A DNA stretch of 64,000 nt, taken from the NCBI GenBank assembly GCA_022605955.1, contig JAKCOZ010000040.1, positions 4,102,558-4,166,557 on the forward strand, written 5' to 3'. The stretch is from Rallus limicola (taxonomy: Eukaryota > Chordata > Aves > Gruiformes > Rallidae). Made by a program: the position numbers and the translations under genes. Shown here piece after piece: positions 11,011 through 62,780 of this stretch; the stretch's first letter is position 1, and every line of letters starts with the position of its first letter. The notes under the pieces were generated by a model. That model searched no databases. It was not told where the DNA came from and saw nothing but the letters and a program-made list of their open reading frames with translations.

Positions 11011-13508
11011 GTTTGATTAATACAGATCAGGCTTTGACAGAAACTCACATGCTCCTGCATGCCTGCTCTGAAGGATTTGGGCTGCCATTCAGTAACTACA
11101 GGTTTTTTCCTCTTTTGTGGTCATGAGTGTCACTAGTACCTGCATTTTTCCCAAGAAGGGAAAACCTTGCCTCATATCTCCTACCTTGTTTTAGTACATT
11201 ATTTTTGTACATTTTTTTGTTTGTTACACAACAAGGTCTGTTGTGTGCACACTCCTGGCAGTTCATGCTATACAGAGCATGTCTGTGTTATCAGACACTT
11301 GTATTTATAGGTCATAGTTGCCTAAGAATAACTGTCAACTATAAAGAACACATAGGTTATGAAATAACTGCAGTCTTGAAATGGGAAAAAGGGTAAAAAG
11401 ATGAGGAAATGCCATTGCTATCTTTGGAGAGTCTGCAGGAGTCTTGGGAGTCAAACCAGAAGCACGCTGATTTTTCAAGTGTTGGAAGGGGCTGTAGTAA
11501 TTCTCCACTGGGCATGTAGCAGCACGACCAGTTCATAACTTCCACACCATGGTGTCACCCTGCAGGGATTGGTGTGTCTGCTACCCAAAGGCTTCTGGCT
11601 CAGGACACCTCAGCCCTTCTTGTGGAAAGGTTACCCAGAGAATCTCTTCACACCACAAAGGCAGGCTGCAGTGCTGGAGTGGGAATGGAAACACACTGTT
11701 GGTTTCTTTTCAACATTATTTTAAAAATACAGAGGAAAAAAAATCAACTAGGAAGAGAATTCTTGTTCAGTTTGTTGTACTGTGTTTTCTGAAGGGCTTA
11801 GAGACTGCCCAGTTTCTGCAAATGGCACAGGAGGAGTTAAGGCTTGAAGCAACTGGCTTTGGAAAGCAGAAAAATGAAGGAGAGAGCATTTTGCTTCACA
11901 GCCACTGTGTGGCCTTTTCTGCTTCTCTATTTCCTTTTCCTTTTTGTAAAGGCAATTAAAAAAGTCATGCCTTGCTACTGACTTTCCCTTGATGCATCTT
12001 CACTGGGGTTCAGAGGGCAAAACAGCACATGAGGGGAACACGTGTTCCTTGGCTCTCCAGTTCCTGCTGGTCAGCACGTGGGCTTGAAAAGCTGGTGGGA
12101 ACCTCAGGGGAAACAGGTCTGTCTCCTCTGTCCCTCCCACTTGCCCCTAACATGTGGCACAAGCCTGACTCAACCCTGAAGCTGTGCAGGCTAGATGTAC
12201 AGAGTCCGGTTCCCTGGTGAGGTGGTACCATAGGCAAGGTCTAGGCAAAACACAGCTCAAGGCCTCTGGGAGCTGAGAGAGCTCATGGCTCCTTGTCTTA
12301 TCCAAAAAGTCAGGCTTAGGAAAAGAAGGCCTGTGCCTGTTTGGTGAGGTGTGACTCATGTAACCAGCTCTGTTGCTTTCAGTGAAAGACCTCCCCTGTG
12401 TTACTGGTGCTATAGGCAGCTCCCTGGGGTCTTTTCCCTCTTGGTCCCCAGAGGGAAACCACCTCCTGGGATAGCTTTATCTCCCTGGAAGAAAAATTAT
12501 TGACTGGGGTAAACAAGCAGCATAATTAGTGTGAATTAAAGTAATTTGAAAAATGCCTTATTAATCATCCACAAGCTTGTAAGCAGCGCAGGAAAAAGTG
12601 TTTATAAACATGATTTATTTAAAGTTGATGGACTCCCCTTTAAATTTAAACTCCTGAATGGGAGAAAATGAAGGCTAGTAATTTATTTGTTTCTGCTCTC
12701 AAGGCTGTATCCCAGTTGCCTGTCTGGTTTTGACTTGGGCTTCATGCAAAAACTTGCAGCCCTGTAAGCTGGCAGCCATTGAAGTGGCTCCTTGCCTTTC
12801 TTAATGCTCTTCATTCTGCTGGAGTATTTAAGCAATCACTCAACGTGAACCATGCTGGGCAGACATGCTTTTGTTTCCAGTGCTGCTGGTGGTGTTCAGA
12901 AAGCAACAAGTTAATGGCCTTAAATTGAGCCAGGCCTCCTACAGGCAGATACTGTCTGAGCTTCCTTCGTTAATCTGCCAGCTCCTGCTCTCTCTGAAGC
13001 TGCTGCTCTCCTGCCACTCCAGGCCTTGCCTCCCACACAGCTCTGCTCAGGTACCTTGGTCCTGACTTGCAGCAGCTTCTGCCATTCCCACCTTGGGTCT
13101 GCTGAGCAGGCTGGGTTGCACAACAGCTTTCTAACAGGTACAAAGGAAATCTCAGAATTCAGTTTTCTACATCTAAAAGCCAGGTTAAATGCCTTTTTTT
13201 TTTTCCCTCTGGGTTTTTTTTTTTTGTTTGTTTCCCTCTTCATTTTCAGCAGTGTGGCATTAGCTTTGAAGCCATTCTGACCATATCTGCTCTGGTTTTG
13301 TTGCCAACATTCCAGCCTTGTGGTCTCTGGATGACAGGCAATGCCAACATAGCTTGTTGAACCTCCCAAGCAGAAGAGATGATTTCATAGCTCTTCAGAG
13401 GCACTGCCCCCATGGTTCTACAGCCAGACATTGTTACACTTTGGAAAGTCTGGTCCCAGTTCTTGCCAGAGGATGGTGGATTTCCTTGGAGGTTCACAGA
13501 TTGTTTTG

Positions 13509-13610
13509 ACTGGAAGGGAACTTAATCATCACCTATTCTGACCCTTTGTATAACCCTTTCATGTAGGGATTATGGCATCAAGACTCTGAACTAGTCCTTC
13601 AGAAAGGCTT
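13509..13610 (-). mobile_element. Probable degraded CR1 LINE 3' fragment
   Basis: The stretch tggaagggaacttaatcatc followed by acctattctgaccc resembles the reverse complement of the CR1 3' end (ggaagggacctt...gatcat...ccaaccc). It is short and diverged, so the family call is tentative. Confidence 0.45.
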
Positions 13611-16200
13611 TCTATCCAGCTAGGATGCTGAGGGCTCCAGTGAACCCTTTGCCTGCCCAGGTTCTTTGTTTCTCTTGTGGCATCCTGATTTCACACATTG
13701 CTTAGAAACTGGGAGGCAGGAAGGGAACAGGGGAGGTAAAGAGAATTGAGAGGCTGGGGAGTATTTCTGATACCCTTGGTACAAAAATAAATTGGAAATT
13801 CCATGGAAAATTGGAGCTTTCTCAGGATCTTCCTGACAACACAGCAAAGTGGGAAAAGGCAGTCATCCTTAGTGGTTTCTGTTAGAACAGAACAGTAACC
13901 ATCAAATGCTTCTGACCAGAAGTGTGTGACCAGACACAATTGTCTTCTCTCCCAACTACTTCAGCTCCACCTTCTCAGGGTGTGTCACCACCATTTCTTA
14001 TTCTGTAGTTAGTTGTAGAGCTCCACAATAAATGAGATGTTATTTTCAATAAAACAGAGATGTGAGCAGAAGCAGCCTCCCCACATGTGCCTGTCAGGGC
14101 CTTTTGGCATTGCATCGTAACCAAAGCTGAGCAAGCTTCCTTTCATTGTTGGCAATGGGATGAGCCCTGGCTGGTCTGCAGTTGGACTCCCAACAGGAAT
14201 CACAGACCCAAACTGAATTTAACTGTTTTTTCCTCAACACAGTTGGAAGATGCACAATGTTTACAAGTGAGGACATGGATGAGGCTCCTGGGATCGAGTG
14301 ATTAAGGGATTTGGGGAGCATCCTTCCATCTCTGTAAAGACAGATGGAGAGAAACTGAGTCATGAAATCCTCTTTGTTCCCCTCATTAGTCAACCAGATC
14401 TGATTTGTCAATCAGAGCAGTGTCATCACTTCTGGTTTGATGCCTTATTGGGGAAAATTGGTCCAGAAGAGAAGCAGCATGGTCAAGACTGCTTTTTGCT
14501 ACTGTACTTCTTTATCTACCTTGACAGGGGTGTGTGCTGGGCATACCTCTTCTTGTGCAGTGTCTATAGGATTCTGATGCTAACAGTATTGTTAAATGTT
14601 TTCAGGGCAGGACAGAAATTACTAGAAAAGCAAGGATGAGGGAGGAATTTGTTTGAGGACTCTTCTGTGAAGCGAGGTGCTCTAGAGGGAAAGGAATTGT
14701 CAGCTCTGCACGTAATCAGCAAAACTTTGGAGTTTCTGCTTAGCTCTTGCTGAAGGCAGTAAGTTCCTGTGTGCAAGTGCCTTGCTGAATGGAGCTTGTA
14801 GTGCCTGGGAAGTGGGACATGGTGCTGGAAATTACCTGTGCAGGCAGCAGTGAGTGCTGATCGGGACTAAACGGGATACAGCTACCTTGGTTACAGAGAG
14901 CACAAGCCAGACCTGGCAACTTGGCTGGAATGCTGGTAGGGAGAAGCAAGAGAATCTCTGCCCTGTGTGCCTCTGCTTCTACCTCCTGCCCGAAGGTGGT
15001 ATGGTATGGCAGGAGGTGTCATGGTTTTTACTCTTGAAAATACAGTCTTGGACCCACGGTTGGATGCGTGGGAGCTGGCTGTGCTTGGAAAGCACTAATG
15101 GCAACCATCTCCAGCAAGAGGAACGTGTCAGCATCTGCCTGGAGCTCCCAGCCTGTTGGTCCATGGCTGCTTGCAGGAAGGAAGAATGTCCTGGTGAGGT
15201 TTGCTGCTCTAAAGTGTATTGAATAACCTCAAAGAGTCTTCACTGCAAGTGCCAACCCAGCCTGTGAACAGCAACGTGATTTTGGGGTGGAAAGCAAGTG
15301 TGGCAGTTGTATTCAGGTAGGTTTGATGTTTTGTAGTCCAGTGGACCCTTGTAGCTCTTGTGTTTTCCTGTTATTTGGGGGTTGAGGAGTTTTGGGGGAT
15401 CACAGCCAGTCCTTTGGCTGATGAAACCTTCCTTCAGCTCATGTGAAATGGGAAGCTGCTATTAGCCTGCCTCTGTGGTGTGCACGAGGAGACCTGGTCT
15501 GCAGCTGCAAGCAGAGAGGTACCCTGCCACCCATGTCCAGGCAACACTGGATGTGCCTTTCCTCATTTAGGGAAAGAATTGGCTGATCTCCCCTCCAACT
15601 GCTACTTCAGCTGTGGGATCTAGCACAAGGTGCAGTGCTGGTGCTTCCCCCACCCCCCATTTGGGGTCACAACCTAGGCAGGTACACTGCACTGCAGTCT
15701 TTAATTACACAGCTGCAGAGTTTTTTCCACATTCAGTGCCAAGGGGGGATGTGAAGAGGTCGATCAAGGTTGCCCAGAAAATTAAATCTGGCTTTCTCTT
15801 GACTTTTCCCCTGCTGAGACGAGCCTTGTTATGGAGGTTGGTATCTATTTACAGACATTCACACAGAGGATGAATATACTTACAGAAACATGCATGCAGT
15901 AACTCCAGCATTACAATAGGATATTGATTTAATTTTCCTTACACAAATCTCAGAGCAGTTTGTTTAATTGAGGCTTTCAGAAGCCCTGTAAGGTAGGGTG
16001 TTATTATGCCCATTTTATGCAGAAGGAAGAGAAGCAGGGGGCAAATCCTGCCGAGAATAATACCCTCTTGTATTCTAGGAAGCTGGTGAGGGAGAATGGG
16101 GAAGGATTTTCTGGCACATAGAGGAGAATCACATTGTTTCAGGTGTGTGGAGAAGAAAAAAAACAAGTGGGCTTTGGTTCTCCTGGGCCAGATGGTGGCG

Positions 16201-16233
16201 GTTGCAGAGGTCCAGGTTGCAGAGGTCCAGGTT
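16201..16233. repeat. 15-bp tandem duplication
   Basis: The unit gttgcagaggtccag occurs twice head to tail (16201-16215 and 16216-16230) with a trace of a third. The copies are identical. Confidence 0.85.
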
Positions 16234-18196
16234 CCCACGCGTGTCCGGCTGCCTCCTCCAGACAGGAGGCAGGCTCCTTGGCTCAGGGCACTGCTGGCTG
16301 CTGCCAGCAGAGGTTGAGCCACTTGGATGCTTTCCAAGGGGGGTTCGGGTATCAAAGCCTCCCTAATGGGATACCTGAAGGGGTAGACAGAGGGAGGGGC
16401 AGGAACAACCTCTGAGATAAACTCAGATTGTGTGGGAGGGTGGAGGATCTCCTGAATGGCCTCAGGAAGGAGTCAGGTGATGGCATGTTATCTTTGAGTA
16501 GCTGAGATACCAAATTTCTCCCAGTCTAATGAAAATGAGGAGTGATCCTCTTAATGTTCCTGTGCAGGAGCCCCACCTCTTACTAGATGCTCAATCCACA
16601 CAGGGTGTGATGTTTTGAATGCTCCTTCACTTGTGACTCCTTAGATACAACAGAGTCTGCTCTGCAGGCAAGGGTTGGCCTCTTCTGGATGTGATGCCTA
16701 GAGGTGAGATCATCACCCAGTTCTAAAAGCTTAAGAAACTTGTTAAGTGTCCAGTGCTTTTGGTTTGGGGTTGTTTGGCTGGTTCTCTCAATGGCTGTAA
16801 AATTTGTGGATTTGAGATCACTGAGGCCAACTTTTAATTTTGAAGTCTCAGGCTATTTAATGCTTTTCTCAAGTCCCAAGTTCCTGGAGTCCTGTTACCA
16901 CTGTGGAATCTCAGCTCTCCTTTTTTGTGTATGTCTTACATTATGTCAGTATGTCTCTAGACCTCATGGAAGTACAGAAATGCTATGAAAAACACAGAAT
17001 TTCACAAATCTGGAAAGCAGAGCCAAAGGAAAGACACAAAAAAACCACATTAAAAAGATCAGGAACTTAACTTCTGATATTTTATCTTTTCAAAATTCGA
17101 GACAAAAAAGAACTTGTTACATGCTATGTTAAAATATCTTTAAAGCCTTACCTAATTTTGCTGAAATCTAACATGGTTTGACAGTGAAGCTGTGATGCAA
17201 AGGCAGGGGTTTGCCCTGATTTCGCTCAGCACGCCGTGCTGGCTGGAGGGGAGCTCTCCCAGGCTGCACAAGTGGAATTCAGTAAGAAACAAAATGTCTG
17301 CGGCAGCAGAGTAGATCTTCAAATCAGGATACAAGAGCAACGTGCCAAAGATACTGCTGACACCCAAGGAGGCTGCTGCAAGAAGATGAGAGCAGCCACG
17401 GGAGATGTAATAGGAAGCATTAACCCTGGCTGATGGCAGAGCTGGAGAGCGGGATGCTGTACAGGAGGAATCTGGCAGAGAGAGTGGTGTGGGAGGGCTG
17501 GCTTGCCCCCATGAATGAGATAATAGTTGGTCAGCTGTGTATACACTGCGGTGCTCATAATCACCCAGGCTGCTCTTAAACCAGCTCCTCTGAAAGGCCC
17601 AGAGCTCAGGGGCTCTTCGGAACTGAAAGAGGGAGAAAAGAGAAGAGTGTTTGTGTGTCACTCAAGTGTGGGCTGGAAGGAGTTTTCCTGCATGAGAATT
17701 GTTGGCCATCCAAATATTCTGTTCAGTTGCTGGACCAGAAAGTCCCACCCCCCTGAAAATGTTCACAGACTGAAATACATGAGGGAAGATCAAGTTGAGA
17801 TGGAAAGAAATCTGTTTTCCTAACCTTTAGCATTGTTTTAGTTTTGATGTTTTATAGGCTTTTAAAAGTCGTATCTTAAAAGTTGGCATTAGAATTTTTA
17901 ATTTAATCTAAGGTTTTACTACACAAAATGATTAAATATTTACATGCTCCAGGTACTTTAAATTAGAAAACATTTCCTTTTAAAAGCAGTGTCACAAACA
18001 GACCTTTTCTTGCCAGAAGCATGTTGTAGTAACTTGGCTGCTCTTGTTTAGCAGAGCAGAATTTGAAAAGAAAAAGCCACAAATCCACCACTTCTCTTGC
18101 TGAGTCCAAACTGGGGGCAGAGGGGTGGGGATTAACGCCTGCAGGAGATATCACTGTGACAAAGAGGCCAAGTGTGCTGTGTCTTATCACTAAGAG

Positions 18197-18218
18197 ATAT
18201 ATATATATATATATATAT
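18197..18218. repeat. (AT)11 microsatellite
   Basis: Eleven uninterrupted AT units in the intergenic interval. Confidence 0.95.
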
Positions 18219-20996
18219 CTTTATCTTACCTTAGACACTGCTACTGTTCAGGGGACCTGGACTTAGATGTGCTGGCACAGCATGGTAACGAGTACCCACC
18301 TAGGATGGATGGTGCATCCCTGCTTGAAGCAGTGTCCTGATGGAGTGGAGGAGGAGAAGCCTCTGAGATCACTGACTTATGGGCTGTTTGCTCTGGGGGA
18401 TCTCTCCAGTAACATGTTTCCTGTGGAGGCTACTGGATGAACTTGTGTAAAATCCCCTTGTACCTACCAGGCGCTCAGCAGATGGCCAGTGGTTTCCTTA
18501 AAGGCTGCTCCAAAATTTTTACCAATAGCCAGAAATGGTTGCAGTTTGTTGATTCCTTCCCCGTCTGCGCCGCAGAAAGGCGAGTTGCCATGCCCTGTGT
18601 GTGCTTTGGCATCTTGGAAAGGAAACTTCAAGTGAAGGTGTTGCTCTGAGCTGTGGAGGGGATGGTTTCTGAGTTTGCAGCAGAGGAGTTGGGAAGGATG
18701 TGACTGTATGGCTATCTGAGGCCAAGAGGAAAGGGGTTGTGAGTACTCACAGCTTGTTGAAAGTCCAGGAGCAGAGCTGAGCCAGCAAGCCTTTGGACAG
18801 TGACCCACAAGGGCTGTCTTCTCAAAGCTCCCCCCAAAAAAAGAAGGGGATGTGCTCCATCCCTGACATCACAAATGAGAAGAGAAACCCCAACCTTCTT
18901 CCTGAGCATAGAGGAACATGGGGCAGGGAGAGGGGCAGGTCACAAGAGGAGGATGGTGCAACCTCAGCTTATCAGCTTTGTTATCAGAAGTCACCACCCG
19001 CTGCTCCAGCCTGACCCCAGCAGAGCCCAGGACTGCTGCCATGGGTCCAATGTCAAGTCTGGAGCAAGAAGAAACTGTTCCTGTCTGCAGTAAATTCTCT
19101 GGGAGGCTGTTACCTCCCTGGGCATCTGGTCCTGCCAGAGGAAAGAAGAGCAGGGTCCGTGTCTGTCTGACTGCAGTGGGCATGATAGCGAGCAAAGATC
19201 TGTTAGGAAACAACAGCCCTGGCAGTGCAATCCCTCACAACGTGGGCAAGAGAAGGAAGAACCTCAGCAAGCTCCCAAAAAGCACAGGGAAAAACTGCCT
19301 CCAAGTGACCCCCCCATCACCTCTAAACCGCAAATTCGGAGGGAAGGTGCCATAGATTGGTGCTACAGCATCAGATTCTTGGCTGGTGCTCTTGAGAGGG
19401 TGAGCTGCCCCTTCTCCAGTTTCTGGGGGTGGTGGCAGGGGTCCGGAAGAGCTGAGGGGTACGGGAAGCTCATCCCTTTATTGGGTGTAACAGCTCCCAG
19501 ATCTGCGCCTCCCACCCAAAATCAAACCGAAATGCACAAATGAAATTAATACCTCCCCGAACAATGTTAACTGCAAATGGTACTAATTAGCACTCCCCTA
19601 AATGGCTGTGATTCCAGCTGATGGAATATTTACCCTAGAATTTTTTTTCTTTAAAACAAAAAAAAAAACCCCAAACCCTCAAAATGCGATTTTATTTATT
19701 TATTTTACAAATTCCTGCCGCTGGTTGTGCTGAAAATGTGACTCATGCAACAGGAGCTGAAACTGGAGTGGCTCTTCTACCGAAAAAAACCAGATTAAAG
19801 CACAGGAAACAGCTTGTGAGGACAGGCAGGCGCTTGGAAAGCTATTTCCAACACCAAGTTAACAAGTAATGCCGGGCTGGAAGTACGATAAACTAAGTGT
19901 TTTTAAATAAAACAGCTTCCCCCCTTCCCCGTCACCTTGCGAGAGCAGGTTTTATCCGCGATGCTACGCCGGATCTTCCCCACATAACCACTTCTGCCAA
20001 ACCGGTAGGTTCCAGCTCGGTGGTGAAGGATCAATGTCAGACGTGCTGCAAGACGCAGGTGACTGATGTCCCTCAGCTTTCCCTGTTGCCAGCGTTTTGG
20101 ACGGCGAATCCATGGAGCTGCAGAAACCTCGGTTGCCATCGCTAACCCACGCCTGCCTCCCCTTGGACAGGCCTGGACACTTCCCTTCCCAACAAACCTC
20201 CTTTTTTTAATTATTTTTTGGTTCCCCCCCCTCCTCCTCTTCTCTGTTTGCTTTTTGGAAAGCTGATTCAGCCTTAAAAGCTGAGCGGGTTGCAACGCCC
20301 GGCAGCGGCATTTTGCATTCTGCCCCCGCTGCCTGTCAGAGGCCAATAAACGCGATGCAGTTGCTCACTCCCCACCAGCACCGGCCCTTACTGTTGTTGT
20401 CTTTTTTTGGGGGGCTTTTCTTCCATCACATCGTGGCAGCCTGGCCTAAGAAAGGCCAAGGTGGACAATGGCAAACAGGGAGCTGCTTGGGCCCCTGGGG
20501 TCGTTTTACATGTGATAACCCTGTATTTCATCACACCCTCCATCATTGAGAGGGCGAGTGGGGCTGGGGGCTGGGCCCCTGGGTGAGGGGTTTTTGTGGG
20601 TGCCCAGGTGGGGGACCGGGTGCCCTTGTACCCTCCCTTGGGGTGATGAGGGTGGGTTTGGGAGTGAGGTGGCTATCTGTTGTGGAAGATGGAGAATGGA
20701 GAGGGGGTGAAGAACTGAGGTGGGGTGTGGGGGTGTGTGGACAACCTGCCTGCACCCCCTCTCTGGGGACCCCCGGGCGGGGGCAGGTCAACCCGTGGGG
20801 ATGGGGACTTGCCCCCGGCCCTGCCCTGACCCACCTCCCGTTGTCGCATCCCCCCCTTACCTGCCCCGCCCCTAGAGCCCTCCGTGTCCCGAGGCTGCGT
20901 CTGACCCCACCTCATGCCTGCCACCCCCCGGCCTGTGTGATCCTCCCCCCGCCCAAACCTTGCCCTGACCCCCGGGACCCACTGACCCCCCCCCCG

Positions 20997-21049
20997 GCCC
21001 CGCCCCGCCCCCGCTGACCTGCCCCCCTCCCCGCCCCTCCCCCGCCCTC
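20997..21049 (+). promoter_or_regulatory. Cluster of GC boxes (SP/KLF-type)
   Basis: Several CCCCGCCC-type motifs occur in ggccccgccccgcccccgc and ccccgcccctcccccgccc. They lie just upstream of the TCTCGCGAGA palindrome. C-runs here also make G-quadruplexes possible on the minus strand. Confidence 0.6.
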
Positions 21050-21064
21050 GCGCCGCCGTGCAAA

Positions 21065-21074
21065 TCTCGCGAGA
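21065..21074. promoter_or_regulatory. TCTCGCGAGA palindrome (BANP / ZBTB33-type site)
   Basis: A perfect 10-bp palindrome, TCTCGCGAGA, lies in the CpG island upstream of the probable TLK2 first exon. This motif is known as a strong methylation-sensitive activator site of CpG-island promoters, bound by BANP and also linked to ZBTB33 (Kaiso). Binding here is inferred from the motif alone. Confidence 0.6.
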
Positions 21075-21103
21075 CACCGCGTGGTTTCACTAGTGTGTGT
21101 GCA

Positions 21104-21108
21104 CCAAT
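21104..21108 (+). promoter_or_regulatory. CCAAT box
   Basis: CACCAATCG lies 30 bp downstream of the TCTCGCGAGA palindrome, in the orientation and context of an NF-Y site. Together with the GC boxes it suggests that TLK2 transcription starts downstream, between about 21,150 and 21,750. Confidence 0.45.
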
Positions 21109-21599
21109 CGATCCGGTCCGGGCCGGGCCCAGCGCCGCGGGGAGGGGGCGAGCACCGGCCCCGGCACCTGCCCGCGCCCCCCCGCGGGAAGCGAAGGGGT
21201 CTCTCCTGCCCCCGTGCCCCCACCCCCCCCGACCTCCCTCCTCCGCTCGCCCTCCCCACTTGCCCGGGCGCCGCCGCCCGCCGAGCCCTCCCTCGGGCCT
21301 TTGTCCTGCCGCGAGGCCTTGCGGTTGCTGCCGGCCTGCGCGTACCCCGGCGGCGTCAGGTTTCTTACGCGAGGCCGGGGATCCGCGGCCTATCCATCCC
21401 TTCTCACCTCTCGCACCCGCCCCGTCTCCTTCCCTGCTCCTGGGCCGGCGAGGGGCGAGCCCCCACCTTTCTCCCCCCTCCCCCCCAGCTGCCGCCGCCC
21501 CCCTCCCCTCCGCCCTTCTCCCCCGCGTGGAGCCCGGGTGCCCGCGGCGGCGGCGGCGCCTGGCTCAGGAGAGGCCGCGGAGCCGCCCCTGGCTTCCCC

Positions 21600-21783
21600 C
21601 TCCCGCCTGTGCCGCCGCTGCTGCCGCCGCCGCAGCAGGTTCCCTCCCTCCCTCCTCCTCCTCCTCCTCCTCCTGCCCCCGGCGGCGGCGGGATCCGAGC
21701 GGTGCCCGGGGAGCGCTCGGCCCGGGCAGGAGGGGAGAGGAGCGGCGGGGCGGCGGCAGGAGCAGCAGCGGCGGCAGCGCCAG
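21600..21783 (+). other. TLK2: Probable TLK2 non-coding first exon (5' end uncertain)
   Basis: A strong donor, CAG|GTGAGA, ends a GC-rich stretch at 21783, and the coding start lies in the next exon at 23888. The start coordinate is a guess within the CpG island. A second donor-like site (ggggg|gtaaga near 22127) could give an alternative first exon. No cDNA evidence is available here. Confidence 0.5.
21641..21675. repeat. (CCT)n/(TCC)n simple repeat in the promoter region
   Basis: Pyrimidine-only run of ccctccctccctcctcctcctcc type just upstream of the G-rich end of exon 1. Confidence 0.8.
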
Positions 21784-62319
<40,536 letters not shown>

Positions 62320-62780
62320 GACAGAGTAATAGGCAAAAAAAACTGCTTGAGAAACCGTCAGAAAGACTTTCAGAAACAGCTTTGGAATAGAGGAATCTGC
62401 AAGGGTCTCAAGAAACCTGTACCAGGTGCTTTTTTTTCTCTTGCTTTTTTCCATCCATAGAGCATGACAACATCAACTCTCATCAAGAAAACCTTCGGCA
62501 TCTAGGCCAAGCCATGTGGATAGGAGATGGCTTGAGGTTTATCCAGTCAGTGACCACAAAAGAGTGGCTGCTCTGAGCAAGGAGAGGAAACTCAAGAAAA
62601 ATACAAAAAGACATGGTTCCATGTACTGTGAACTTCTGAACATGCAGCCTTGGGGAATCCAGGACGCCGTGTGTGCTTCATATGAAGAATGTGGACTTTG
62701 GAAAAAGACTGGGCTAGTCCAGTATTGATATTTAAACATTGTTCTTTTTCTTTTAATAAAGTTTAGGTAACATCTCCTGA
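62320..62780 (+). other. TLK2: Probable TLK2 3' UTR (proximal form)
   Basis: This non-coding stretch runs from the stop to just past AATAAA at 62755. A longer 3' UTR extending beyond is possible, because no GT-rich element is obvious after the hexamer. Confidence 0.55.
62755..62760 (+). terminator. Candidate TLK2 polyadenylation signal AATAAA
   Basis: This is a canonical hexamer in a T-rich context (ttctttttcttttaataaa), 436 bp after the stop. It is the only AATAAA I see in the TLK2 3' flank in this window. Confidence 0.6.

Larger units (their letters stand above)
11011..20700. other. Intergenic interval between METTL2 and TLK2
   Basis: I see no convincing gene here. Short ORFs on both strands (for example plus 11549-11959 and 18918-19355; minus 12920-13369, 17152-17661 and 19903-20346) have no recognisable domains or splice-linked partners. 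The interval holds a likely CR1 remnant near 13.5 kb, a 15-bp tandem duplication at 16201, a TA run at 18197, and AT-rich, homeobox-site-like stretches at about 12,480-12,680 and 19,530-19,660 that may be conserved non-coding DNA. Confidence 0.65.

Noticed and set aside
12920..13369. 149-residue minus-strand ORF
   Set aside because: The Lys-rich run comes from poly-T tracts on the plus strand; no domain is seen.
17152..17661. 169-residue minus-strand ORF
   Set aside because: The longest ORF in the intergenic interval, but with no motif, no repeat signature and no flanking splice context that I can support.
18918..19355. 145-residue plus-strand ORF in the intergenic interval
   Set aside because: No recognisable domain, no splice-linked partner and unremarkable composition; probably chance.
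19903..20346. 147-residue basic minus-strand ORF upstream of TLK2
   Set aside because: Composition is Arg/Lys/Gly-rich from the underlying GC content, with no known motif. A divergent transcript is possible but the protein is not supported.
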